Origin: Pleurotus ostreatus/Saccharomyces cerevisiae fusant
Lineage: Eukaryota; Opisthokonta
Direction of reading: 5' to 3'
Length of the DNA: 19,403 nucleotides
NCBI GenBank assembly: GCA_024196135.1
Contig: JAMQCK010000600.1
Span: 1-19,403 of the forward strand
Of this stretch, positions 9,761 through 18,263 are shown one piece after another. The stretch's first letter is position 1. Every line of letters starts with the position of its first letter. A program made the translations under genes and the position numbers. The notes below the pieces were generated by a model. That model was not told where the DNA came from, made no database searches, and saw only the letters and a program-made list of their open reading frames with translations.

Positions 9761-10564
9761 CTACAACATGATAGCGCCCAGCATTGCGGCGAAAGCCAAT
9801 GAGCCCACCGCCACTTGTTCACGCGAGCCGCCGTTGCTGGAGTCGGAAACAGCACTGGCGGCACTTGCGGAGGCCGCGCTGCTCGACTTCGATGCCGTCC
9901 CAGTCGACGTCGTACGCGTGGAGGAGGCCCGAGAAGAAGTGGAAGTCCTGGACGCCGACGCAGAGGCAGAAGCGCTCGACGAGGGGTACGTCGACCCGGA
10001 TGCCTTGATCTCGAAGCTGTCCGACGTAGCGTAGACCTGTTTTCATCGTGAAAATTGGGTTACTTGAGCGAAGGGCTGAAATTAGAGGCGAGCGACTTAC
10101 ACTAGCGCCGTCCACGGAGGTCAACTCGATGTAGTACCCCGTACCGGCCGTGTAGTTGGACTGCGAGGACTCGACGAGCTCCGAGCAGTCCCAGTTCGAA
10201 ACATTCGTAGCGACGGTGGATGCTTCGGCAAGGAGGGAGGTATCATTGTTGAGGATCCTGTGAAGTGATGGTCAGCAAGAGCATGCGAGGGACAAGGGAC
10301 GCAAAGACCGGGATTCGGGGAGTGAGGAAAGGAGACGTACACAATGTTATAGTAGCTGGCCGGCGCGTCGTCGTTGCACGTCCATTGTACGATGTTCTGG
10401 TTATCTGCAACTGTAGAGCAGTCAGCGCATCGGTGAAGAGCAGCAGAAGACGACCAAGACGCACCCCACCACGAGTCATCCCCGCCGGGATACTCGATTG
10501 AGAAGGTCGCAGAGGCTGTCGTTGCAAAGGCTAGGGTGAAGAGGTATACAAGTAGCGGGCGCAT
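9761..10564 (-). CDS. Kre9/Knh1-like Ser-rich GPI-anchored wall protein (copy 1)
   Basis: Kre9/Knh-family N-terminal domains occur in fungal proteins linked to beta-1,6-glucan assembly and in many GPI-anchored surface proteins; the exact role here is unknown. Four exons (10564-10465, 10410-10341, 10257-10101, 10036-9761) with introns of 54, 83 and 64 bp encode 200 residues. Residues 1-19 are a signal peptide. Residues ~20-125 form the Ig-like domain: IEYPGGDDSWW, NIVQWTCNDDAPASYYNIV, SLLAEASTVATNVS and TGYYIEL, with two cysteines kept in the neighbouring paralog. Residues ~125-180 are Ser/Ala/Thr-rich, a likely O-mannosylated stalk. The C-terminus has small residues (SNGGS) and then a hydrophobic tail (VGSLAFAAMLGAIML), as expected for a GPI attachment signal. 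Its first three exon lengths (100, 70, 157 nt) are identical to those of the gene at 11236-12094. Confidence 0.88.
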
Positions 10565-11235
10565 GGCCAAAGAGGAGAGAGGAGACCAAAACGAGAGACG
10601 GCGGGGGAGGGAAGGCGAGACAGGAGGAGAACGAAAGAAAGTATATATAAAGTACGCATCGCATACGAAGACGGGGCACCCGCCGCAGCAGGACAGACAA
10701 CGTCGCGCGCAGTCGAGGAGAAGGGGAGAGGCGCTGCGCAGGCACCGAAGAGAGTTCTCGATCTCGCACACGGCAAGCGGCGCGACTTCCTTGAACAGAG
10801 GCTTCCAAGTTGCGAGGACTTCCATGGCGAACAGGATCATCGCGAGCGCGAAGGCAAGGTATGCAGCACCTCTCCGCGATGGAAAGAACCGCGCAGGTAT
10901 ATCTTCCTGGCGTTGGTGTCCGACTGAGCGCAAGATCGTACAACAGTCGCAGCAAGGGACCTGCTGGGAAACAAACATTCGTCAACACAATATTCTGTTC
11001 GTCCGTCCGAACGCACGCACCGATGCTCCATATAAGACGGCTCAACTTGCGAGAAGGCGCGCAGCTCATAGCCTTCGCTTAACGCCCCACATCCTCCGGT
11101 TGGACGCGCTCACCTATCGATGTGGCTGGGTAGCTTGAGGATCAACAGGCGCATTGAGCTCGGAAAGGCTGCGTTCGCGTATGCAGACCGGGAGGCTGGG
11201 TATAATTTAACGAACGAAGGTGGTATATCGACAAC
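10565..11235. other. Intergenic region between the two Kre9-like genes
   Basis: It carries the promoter of copy 1 (TATATATA at 10642-10649) and the 3' flank of copy 2. A long minus-strand frame runs through it into the first exon of copy 1 but has no conserved motif and is probably leader DNA that happens to be open. Confidence 0.5.
10642..10649 (-). promoter_or_regulatory. TATA box of Kre9-like copy 1
   Basis: TATATATA lies about 80 bp upstream of the ATG at 10564. It reads the same on both strands, and its position fits the minus-strand gene. Confidence 0.5.
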
Positions 11236-12094
11236 CTAAAACATCAAGAGCCCTAGGAAGAAAAACGCCAGCCAGTCCGGCATATCCCAGATGGGGGATC
11301 TCCTCTCGCCGGTCTCAAGGCCCGTAGCACCGGCGACGAGGTTGGCCGATGGTGTGGACGGCGTCGAGATTGGGGGAAGGTAAGCGGATGTTGGCGTCGA
11401 AGGAAAGAGGGTGGATGCCGGCGTCAGAGAGGCGCATGTCGGAGTTAGCAGCGGAGTCGTAGATGTAGAGTTCATGCATGTTGAGGGGTAACTTGCGTCC
11501 TTTGATTTGATCTCGAACGGTTCAGAGACGGCACGAACCTGGAGCAAGTACCGCGGTCAATATTTCCCTCCTGCGCGATCTAGTAAGAACTCACCGTCGC
11601 AAGATTTGCATCAGCCAACTGGAGGTAATAACCCCTCCCCTCCGTCAAGTCAGGCGGCAAATCGTGAATGACCTTCACGCAGTCTTGGCGAGAGACGTTG
11701 CGCGCCACTATCGTGGGCTCCGCGAGTAGAGAGTTGTCGTAATTCTGAAGACTAACGAGGAAATAAGGACTCTGGCTACAGGTTCCGACATGGGAAGCTT
11801 GGGTAGGGCATAGGATGGGCGACTCACACTAAATTGTAATACTCCGCCGGCGCGTTCGCCTCACATGACCATCCTACAACGTTTGGCCGGGAGGACACTG
11901 AGCGAGAGCGTCAGCTATAAGTACAGACGAGGCAGGGGTGAAAAAGGATCCAGCGCAGGTACTACAGCTCTGTTGCCAAGCAGAGAGTACTGACCCCACC
12001 AATATTCGACGCCGCCAGGATACTCTATTCTGCAAGTCGCTAACACCGCTGTGGCGTGCGCCACAATGCATATGAGGAAAGGCCTGGCGTACAT
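11236..12094 (-). CDS. Kre9/Knh1-like secreted protein (copy 2, tandem paralog)
   Basis: Four exons (12094-11995, 11897-11828, 11751-11595, 11538-11236) with introns of 97, 76 and 56 bp encode 209 residues. The signal peptide covers roughly residues 1-19 (MYARPFLICIVAHATAVLA). The domain aligns without gaps to copy 1 over about 110 residues at roughly 45-50% identity counted by eye. Shared blocks include IEYPGG, WWV, APAxYYNxV, DxSLLAE, NVS, GYY and FEIK, and both cysteines. The first three exons have the same lengths and phases as in copy 1, which shows tandem duplication. The tail differs: it is Thr/Pro/Ser-rich rather than Ser/Ala-rich and ends in Arg-Arg-Ser-Pro, then a short aromatic stretch (WLAFFFLGLLMF). 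A GPI signal is possible but weaker than in copy 1, so this copy could be secreted or membrane-associated instead. Confidence 0.84.
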
Positions 12095-12791
12095 GGTAGT
12101 CAAGGGGAGGGGCGGCGTAGCGAGTCTGTACAAGGAGGAAACGTGAGCAATCTCTGACATCTCGAGGACGCACCCCAAGAGCATATAAACCACCACCGAG
12201 ACGCCCACGATGCATATCCGCAGCTGGATGGAGAAGTATCTTGGGTGTGCACAGCCTGCACCTGGCAGTGCCGCCAACGACTGCGCAGACACGGTCAGCC
12301 CATGCCTCGACAGGCGAATTCTTGGCAATCGCTTGCGCATCTCCGCGCCGATCACCTCAGTTGGGAATACCACGGAGGGCGAAATTTAGGACGATGGAGG
12401 CAGAAAAGAAGGATCCGGAAGGGAGGGAGCGGGTCGGCGGCCCGTCCCATCGTAACTTTGGGACATGAAGACGAGTGATTGTCGAAGGCGCTGATGGGCG
12501 CAGCAGTGGCCCAATTATGGGTTCCACTCGAGGGCGTGTATCTGGTAAATATAAACATGGGTCTGCCTGTTGACTATATCGAGAACAACGCACCTGTCGC
12601 TATTTTTCTCCAGGCGAGCCAAGAATATATCGACGGACGTACCAAAATACAAGCCATCTGTGATTCGCAACATATACGCTCGGCTACTCAGTCGGCAGAA
12701 GATGCGCAGCGCGGGGCATAGTCAATCCTTGATATGTAGTATTGTTGTACATTCCGATCTCGAAGCACTTCCGTTAGTATACAGGTGTTGA
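12095..12791. other. Intergenic region upstream of Kre9-like copy 2
   Basis: It holds the promoter of copy 2 and the 3' flank of the next minus-strand gene. A weak AT-rich TATA-like run at 12183-12189 sits about 90 bp before the copy 2 ATG. Open frames on both strands around 12240-12720 are uncorroborated by motifs or splice sites. Confidence 0.5.
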
Positions 12792-13500
12792 TTACTCGTT
12801 GAAGAACTCCAGAGGCTTGTCGGCCGTTTGAATAGCGTGGTATTCCGTAGGCGGGGCCTCCGGGTCCGGACGAACTTCGTCCGTCCAGAGGGAGTGGAAG
12901 ATGATGTCTTCGGTACCCTATCAATAGTCAGTGTAATGCCTCGACTTCCAACTATAGATCTCACCCGATTAGGAGGATCGTGAATACTAAGATTCATGTG
13001 AGAACGTGTGTATATATGTGATACCAAGTACTTACCGAACGTGGACAAACCCTTCCCCAAGGTCGTCCTTGATAGCGGGCAGACGAATCTACGACCTTGA
13101 GTATCCCATCGCACCCATCAAGCTACCTTGCCACACTGACCTTGCCTAGAATAATGGTTCCGTATGTCGTCGGGCCGCTACTGACCAAGACGAGGTCATC
13201 CTAGTCGGCTGGATGAGCTGAATAGAAAGCTGGCTTATGTGCGCAACGGTCACCTTGAGATTGAAGTTGACCAAGTCGCTATCGGACACGCCCTTCGCAC
13301 GAGACCACATACGCGGCTCGTGCTTGTCCCAGTGGTGGCGTGACTCAATAATCGCAGCCTTGATCTTGTCCTCGACGGCGCCAAAGGCCTCAAGGGCGTT
13401 CTCGGCTGGCGCATGCGGCTCGTTGAAGTTGACTTGGTCCTTAGATGCTATAGATACTTCAGCGCTCGATTGACTCAGGCTTCGATGAATGCGAACCCAT
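12792..13500 (-). CDS. Small protein of unknown function, six exons
   Basis: No family was recognised. The model joins 13500-13497, 13447-13254, 13200-13141, 13088-13036, 12986-12965 and 12917-12792, with introns of 49, 53, 52, 49 and 47 bp, all GT-AG, giving 152 residues. It starts MASKDQVNFNEPHAPAENAL. It continues with charged residues (IIESRHHWDKHEPRMW), a beta-like stretch (PTTYGTIILGKIRLPAI) and EGFVHVRIHDPPNRGTED, and ends FHSLWTDEVRPDPEAPP...PLEFFNE. There is no transmembrane segment or internal repeat. One exon is only 22 nt, and the first coding exon only 4 nt (ATGG). An alternative 5' end uses an ATG at 13570, whose first 21 residues (MATSVVRLASNFHRLLSPTY...) look like a mitochondrial presequence, but I could not join it in phase with a strong donor. 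The coherent reading through exons 2-6 makes a real gene likely; its 5' end is uncertain. Confidence 0.72.
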
Positions 13501-13860
13501 GTTTGCGGCTGTAAGTAGGAGACAGCAGACGATGGAAGTTGGACGCAAGTCGAACAACGGACGTTGCCATGACACCACGTGCGCGGAAATCGGCAATCGC
13601 CGACGTCAGACCGGATCAGATCCCGGAGGATGATCTCATGGCCATCTTAGGCCTGTCTTCCATGGCATCGCAGCGCGCCTCGCGCCTGGTTGTAGTTTCT
13701 TACGTCCTGCTATCTTGTTCTTAGCGCTTTCCTAGTCCTTTTGGCTTTCTCTTCTCCGACGCCCACGGATGCTCTCTTGCTCTTGACTTTCATGACCCTC
13801 ACGCTTCACGCGACGCTCGCTCAACGACCCTCTCTCGACCACTCATTACGACCTCCCGCG
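13501..13860. other. Divergent promoter region
   Basis: This 360-bp spacer separates two divergent genes, the unknown minus-strand gene and the AhpC/TSA_2-type gene, so it probably serves both. No clear TATA box was seen. It may contain the alternative 5' exon of the minus-strand gene (ATG at 13570) and an alternative in-frame start of the plus-strand gene (13792). Confidence 0.5.
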
Positions 13861-16162
13861 ATGAGCTCGGATGCATTCAGCTCGTTCCTGGCCGCCACAT
13901 GCTCTTGGGTCAAGACTTCTCGTCCTGCTGACGCGCAAAAAACCGTCGTCACACTGACACCTACGGACCCTTTCACCCTCGACAAGCCTCCCCTCTTGTC
14001 TCAGACCGCGCCGGTACCCGACTCTATACCTCACCGCATAAAGCGCAAGCCCCCTCCTCGCCTCCTGGAACTTACCTCGACCGAACCAGAGACGCTTGCC
14101 CACAGCTTCAAGGCGCATACCGACATGCTCTTTCCTTCGCCAGATTTGCGCCCTCCCAGCATCATGATGACCACCAGTCCACCTCCTAGATCGCATCCCC
14201 TGAGATATGGCTCGGACTCGACGACAGTGCTCGGCCATACAGACTCTTCGAGTCTGAAGGCGCGCCCGACGTCGCTTGCCCGCAGGCAGGATCCGCAGAC
14301 ACGCCCCCGCTCCTTGACGTTACCCGGATTATCTTCGACGCTAGAACTAGGAAGTCCTTCACCGGAGACGCAGGGGAAGTCAATGTCCATGCATAGATCG
14401 CGCACTTCTCCCAGAGGCCCGCGACCTAACGCCGCCTCACTCCCGCGCTCGCCCTCGCGGCCTCTTAGGGGCACACGATTCATCGCCGACGCCGACGAGC
14501 CCGACGACGACACGCATACTCATACTTCCCCGATCCGCGCCCTTGCGCCGTCCGCCGCGAAGCGCGGCTTTCTCAGGATCGTCATCCCGCGGAGCCGGTT
14601 ATCATTCGAGCAGCCACCACTCGGAACCTACTATCACCATACCTCGGGCGCAGTGACATGCAGCTCGACGTTATCCTTCGACTTCCCTCTCCCTCCTCCT
14701 GTCATCGTCCTGCCCGACCTCGGTAGCTCTGTATCGTTCGTTGAGAGCACCCTTGACGCACTGTCGCGCGCAGGGATGGATAGCGCCAGCGATCTGGATC
14801 TCACTACAGCGCCGACCTCGCTCCGGACCTCGTTCATGGACTCGGACTCCTTCTACACGGTGGCGTCGACGACTGGGGACGCTTCACAGGGAGGAGAGGT
14901 AGTCCTGAGGAAGAATCGACCGCTCCCCTCGATACCTTCGCTGGCTTCCTCTCCTCATGTACCTCTGCGCATTCGATTCGCCCATCCTCCCGCCTCCGAT
15001 ATTATTTTTAAGGAGAACCGGCTACCGACGCCTGAACAGCTCGAGCGGGCCGCGCGTCTGCCGGTCATCTCAGAAGACGGCTCGGAGGTGCCCTTCTACG
15101 ACCTATGGAAGGACCAGAAGACCATCGTTGTATTCATTAGGCACTTCTGGTGTGTGCTGGCGTCTAGTGCAGCGTCCATACCCTCTGACACCCTACGCAG
15201 GTGTCCTATGTGTCAAGACTACATGTTCTCCATCTCTCGATCCGTATCTGCCAAAGCCCTTCGTCAAGCCGGCGTCGAGCTCGTCGTTATCAGCAACGGC
15301 TCCTTCAAGATGATCCCGTCCTACCGAAGTGCGTTGTACAGCATTCTGAGTAAGGATTTATTGACTGATCGCTCGCAGGAATATTCCGCACGCCATTCGC
15401 GCTGTACACCGACCCGACTCACGCCGTATACAATGCGTTGGGGATGACGATACAGAGCCTCGAGAAGGGCCCGCGACCCTCATACATCAAGCACGGCATG
15501 GCGGGTGGCATCGCCATGGTCGTTGGCAATGCGTTCAAATCGGGCATGCCGCTCTTCGCAGATGGCGGAGATATCTCTCAGCTAGGTGGAGAGTTCGTCA
15601 TGGGACCAGGGTGCGTCGTCCGCATACGTCTTAGCCGTTCATTGCTAACGTAGTACGCAGCCTGACCTGCTCCTTCGCCCATCGCATGCGCTATACACGT
15701 GCGCATACGAGCATTCTGACCGTCGTGGCGGAGGCGGGCGTCGATATGGTCGCGCATGTGGAGCTCGAGCGCGGGGCCTCATCAGGGCGAGCCCTTGATG
15801 GTATGTCGGACGCGGAGGCCGCCTCGTGGATGAGCAGCCGACGGAAGCAGCTCAAGGCGCTCGCCGCTCGTAAAGCGCGGAGAAGAGGCGGTGAACGCTA
15901 TTGCGATGCGCAGGACGTGCGGCTGCCGTCTGAGAGCACGCATGAAGGGTCTGCGGAGACCGCCGAGGACGTGGAGGCTAGTGAATCAGCCTGCTCGACC
16001 ACGGGGACTGCCACCACTGGGGAGATGGACCCTTATGGTTATCTGCGCTCGGAGTGCTCTGGCGCGTTCGTTTGCTCTGATTCGCTGTGTTCTGGTTCGC
16101 CGCGTGCGTCGACGTCCATCTCTGCTCCTGGATGGACCGAGATTCGGCGCTCTCGGAGATGA
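13861..16162 (+). CDS. AhpC/TSA_2 (PRXL2-like) thioredoxin-fold protein with long disordered N-terminus
   Basis: Four exons (13861-15149, 15201-15328, 15379-15610, 15661-16162) with introns of 51, 50 and 50 bp encode about 716 residues. Residues ~385-580 form a peroxiredoxin-like domain: LPVISEDGSEVPFYDLW, IVVFIRHFWCPMCQDYM with the redox-type CPMC at 431-434, VELVVISNG, FRTPFALYTDPT, a Gly-rich middle segment and ILTVVAEAGVD. This matches the fungal AhpC/TSA antioxidant domain (PF13911 type). Residues 1-385 are Ser/Pro/Arg-rich with predicted disorder and no recognised domain. The ~135-residue tail begins Lys/Arg-rich (SRRKQLKALAARKARRR) and becomes Ser/Glu/Cys-rich. Redox activity is inferred from the CxxC only. 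The ATG at 13861 is chosen because the segment that follows is coherent; an in-frame ATG at 13792 would add 23 residues. No signal peptide or membrane segment is evident. Confidence 0.87.
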
Positions 16163-16444
16163 GAAGCGCAAGCAATACGACTGCAGATACCATCGTTTAC
16201 GAGGATGTGGAACGTCGCACATGTACAGGAATCGCTTGTTGAAGGGACAAATGATCATCGTACATAATCATCAGTCATTGTTTGTAGTCGAGCTACTGTA
16301 GTCATCCATATACTTCTAGCTTCTTGCACTTCGCAGTAAACCCGCATCTAATTGGATACCTTCCTTAGATCCTGAGCCATGGCCTTACCACTGGAACAGA
16401 GTGCGTATCGCTGGCGCGACAAACCTGGACAAACCAGTGACCGT

Positions 16445-16461
16445 GAGATGCTCGGCATCTC
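16445..16461. other. Perfect short hairpin
   Basis: GAGATGC-TCG-GCATCTC forms a perfect 7-bp stem with a 3-base loop, about 285 bp after the AhpC/TSA_2-type stop codon. Function unknown; it could be chance. Confidence 0.4.
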
Positions 16462-16834
16462 CCGAGAAGGAGCGTGCGAATCGAACCCAGGAAGGTGATA
16501 CACGTGCTATCGCGCCTTGACAGCAACTCTCACGAACTCGTTTGCCTTCCTTGGGCTTTGCCTGCCTCAGTCGACGCTCTCCCCTCCTCTGAGGTCCTGC
16601 TGTCCTCCTCAAACTCACCATCCCACCCCTTCGCGCACGCCCAGCGCACACATGGAGTGACAATCACGTACTGCAGATCATGGGATGCACGAACTGCGGT
16701 GTATCACTGCCCCCGAGCCGATGTGCCGGATTCGAGAGAGTCCAGTCGCGCCAGTCGCCAACAGTTCTCCACGTTCTATCGATGAATAGAACTGATGCCT
16801 CCTATCACGTCTCGGACTCGGCGCCGGCTTCTAG

Positions 16835-16902
16835 CTTCGAAAGGGCTTTCAGCTTCGAGAGGGCTATTTGACTTCGAGAGGGATTTTTGACTTCGGCGCT
16901 GA
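16835..16902. repeat. Short tandem repeat, about 18-19-bp unit, 3.5 copies
   Basis: Units start at 16835 (18 bp), 16853 (19 bp), 16872 (19 bp) and a partial one at 16891. Each begins CTTCGA or CTTCGG, and the full units have the form CTTCGARAGGG followed by a T-rich run. The two central units differ at only two positions. No coding context is supported. Confidence 0.7.
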
Positions 16903-18263
16903 TGGGACTGGGTTCATCTGAATCTGGGGTTTCCTGTGAGGTTTCCGACTCGGAATTTGGAGGTGGCGTGGCTGGCGTTTACGCCCAGAAAGTCGTAAGA
17001 GGTAGGTCGTCCTATGCACTGCTTTGATTGAGGTTGACAAGCTCAAGATCGTCGCGAATAAGCCAAGAAATCGGGCGGTGCTCCCTCAGAGACGTGAAGG
17101 CATTGCCTTCGGATATGCGGCGGCGGGCCTTTCTTCGACAACGTTCCAAGGGCTTAGTGATCGTCCATCGAGCTTACCTTACCAACCGTCGGGGCAATCG
17201 CCGCGCTGGCGACGTGCCGCGTGTTCTCTGCTAAGCACGGTGCTAGACTCGTTGCCACTTGTGGGCTTTTCGCGCTAGGCACAACGTTCGCGCCTCCGGA
17301 TGGCTATAGCGTGGCCTTGGAGGAATACGCGCACCTCTACCGCGTGCCATGCAGGCGCGGTCGGTCTAACGACTGGAAGCGGAAGTCGAGTAACTCCAGA
17401 AGATCATGTCGACGCTCTACACTCACATCATGACGCATAGGTGAGAGCCAGGTCTCGTACAAAGGAATTGTCAGGCGGCTAACATGCGCGCGAAGGTAGC
17501 TTTAGCGGTGCATGTCGCAAGCAAGTATTTAATTGGTGATGCACCGCCTACGCATTACTAGGTGGGCGCTGAACGTGGGTCAGACGTTGCGCTCGACGCC
17601 TGCTCATGGTCGTTCCCACTGTCGTTGAATGTACCACGAATACAATCAATCGTGCTTATCGCGATTGCCTCAAGGAGAATTGCCTTGCTCATCAGCGTAC
17701 AGCCGTAAATGGCGCTGTACATCACGCAGGTGCAGAACCGCGCTGCACTCAAGTCCTCGAACATCGGAGAACAACTCAGTCTCCAGAATCGGTCTCACGC
17801 TGCCTGAATGACCGCTGGCCTCGCGAGTTATCCTCGTCAATGAGGTTACGATAAACCGGTGGTATACTTCCCGTCACCGAGGACTAATTTCTTGGGACTG
17901 GCTTTGATACAATGTTCCATCCAGTGAACGAGTCGTTGCAGCCTGTGATACTTACCACCGTGTGTGTCCTCACCGAATCACTGGTTTGAGCATGCGCGAC
18001 TGTCAGTAGCCAATTCAGATAACATTCACTGTTCGGCCAACTCTGTATCCTCTTACAAAGTTCATAGTTCATACGAATGGCAGGGGTATTAGTACAGTAC
18101 ATAGTGCATAGGGTATCATGTACAGAGAGGCTAAACAACACATGCGGTAGTGATTAGGGCATCGGATACGTTCTTGTCGTATGAAGGTTTCGATAAATAA
18201 CGAATGACAGCGGGGAGGACAGACATGCAATGAGATGAGGCAGACGACAGGATGCGGCATGGA

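Larger units (their letters stand above)
16163..18263. other. Long 2.1-kb stretch without a supported gene
   Basis: This is the longest gene-free interval in the window. It includes 3' UTRs of both converging neighbours, a short tandem repeat (16835-16902), a perfect 7-bp-stem hairpin (16445-16461) and a lone Pol III B-box-like string on the minus strand (16487-16477). Open frames of 60-100 codons occur on both strands but none shows a family motif, a signal sequence or a phase-consistent splice chain. It may be decayed repeat DNA or hold non-coding transcripts. Confidence 0.5.

Noticed and set aside
10565..10978. N-terminal extension of Kre9-like copy 1 in the same frame
   Set aside because: The frame happens to be open upstream, but the ATG at 10564 starts a clean signal peptide and a TATA box lies inside the would-be extension; the other copy has no matching extension.
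16470..16545. tRNA or tRNA-derived SINE on the minus strand
   Set aside because: There is a B-box-like GGTTCGATTCG and a vaguely D-arm-like AAGGCGC upstream, but the T stem has only 3 of 5 pairs, no acceptor stem can be formed and the A box is poor.
17558..17764. Minus-strand frame with a hydrophobic middle, possible membrane-protein exon
   Set aside because: No start, no phase-consistent neighbouring exons and no recognised family; kept as part of the unassigned 2.1-kb interval.
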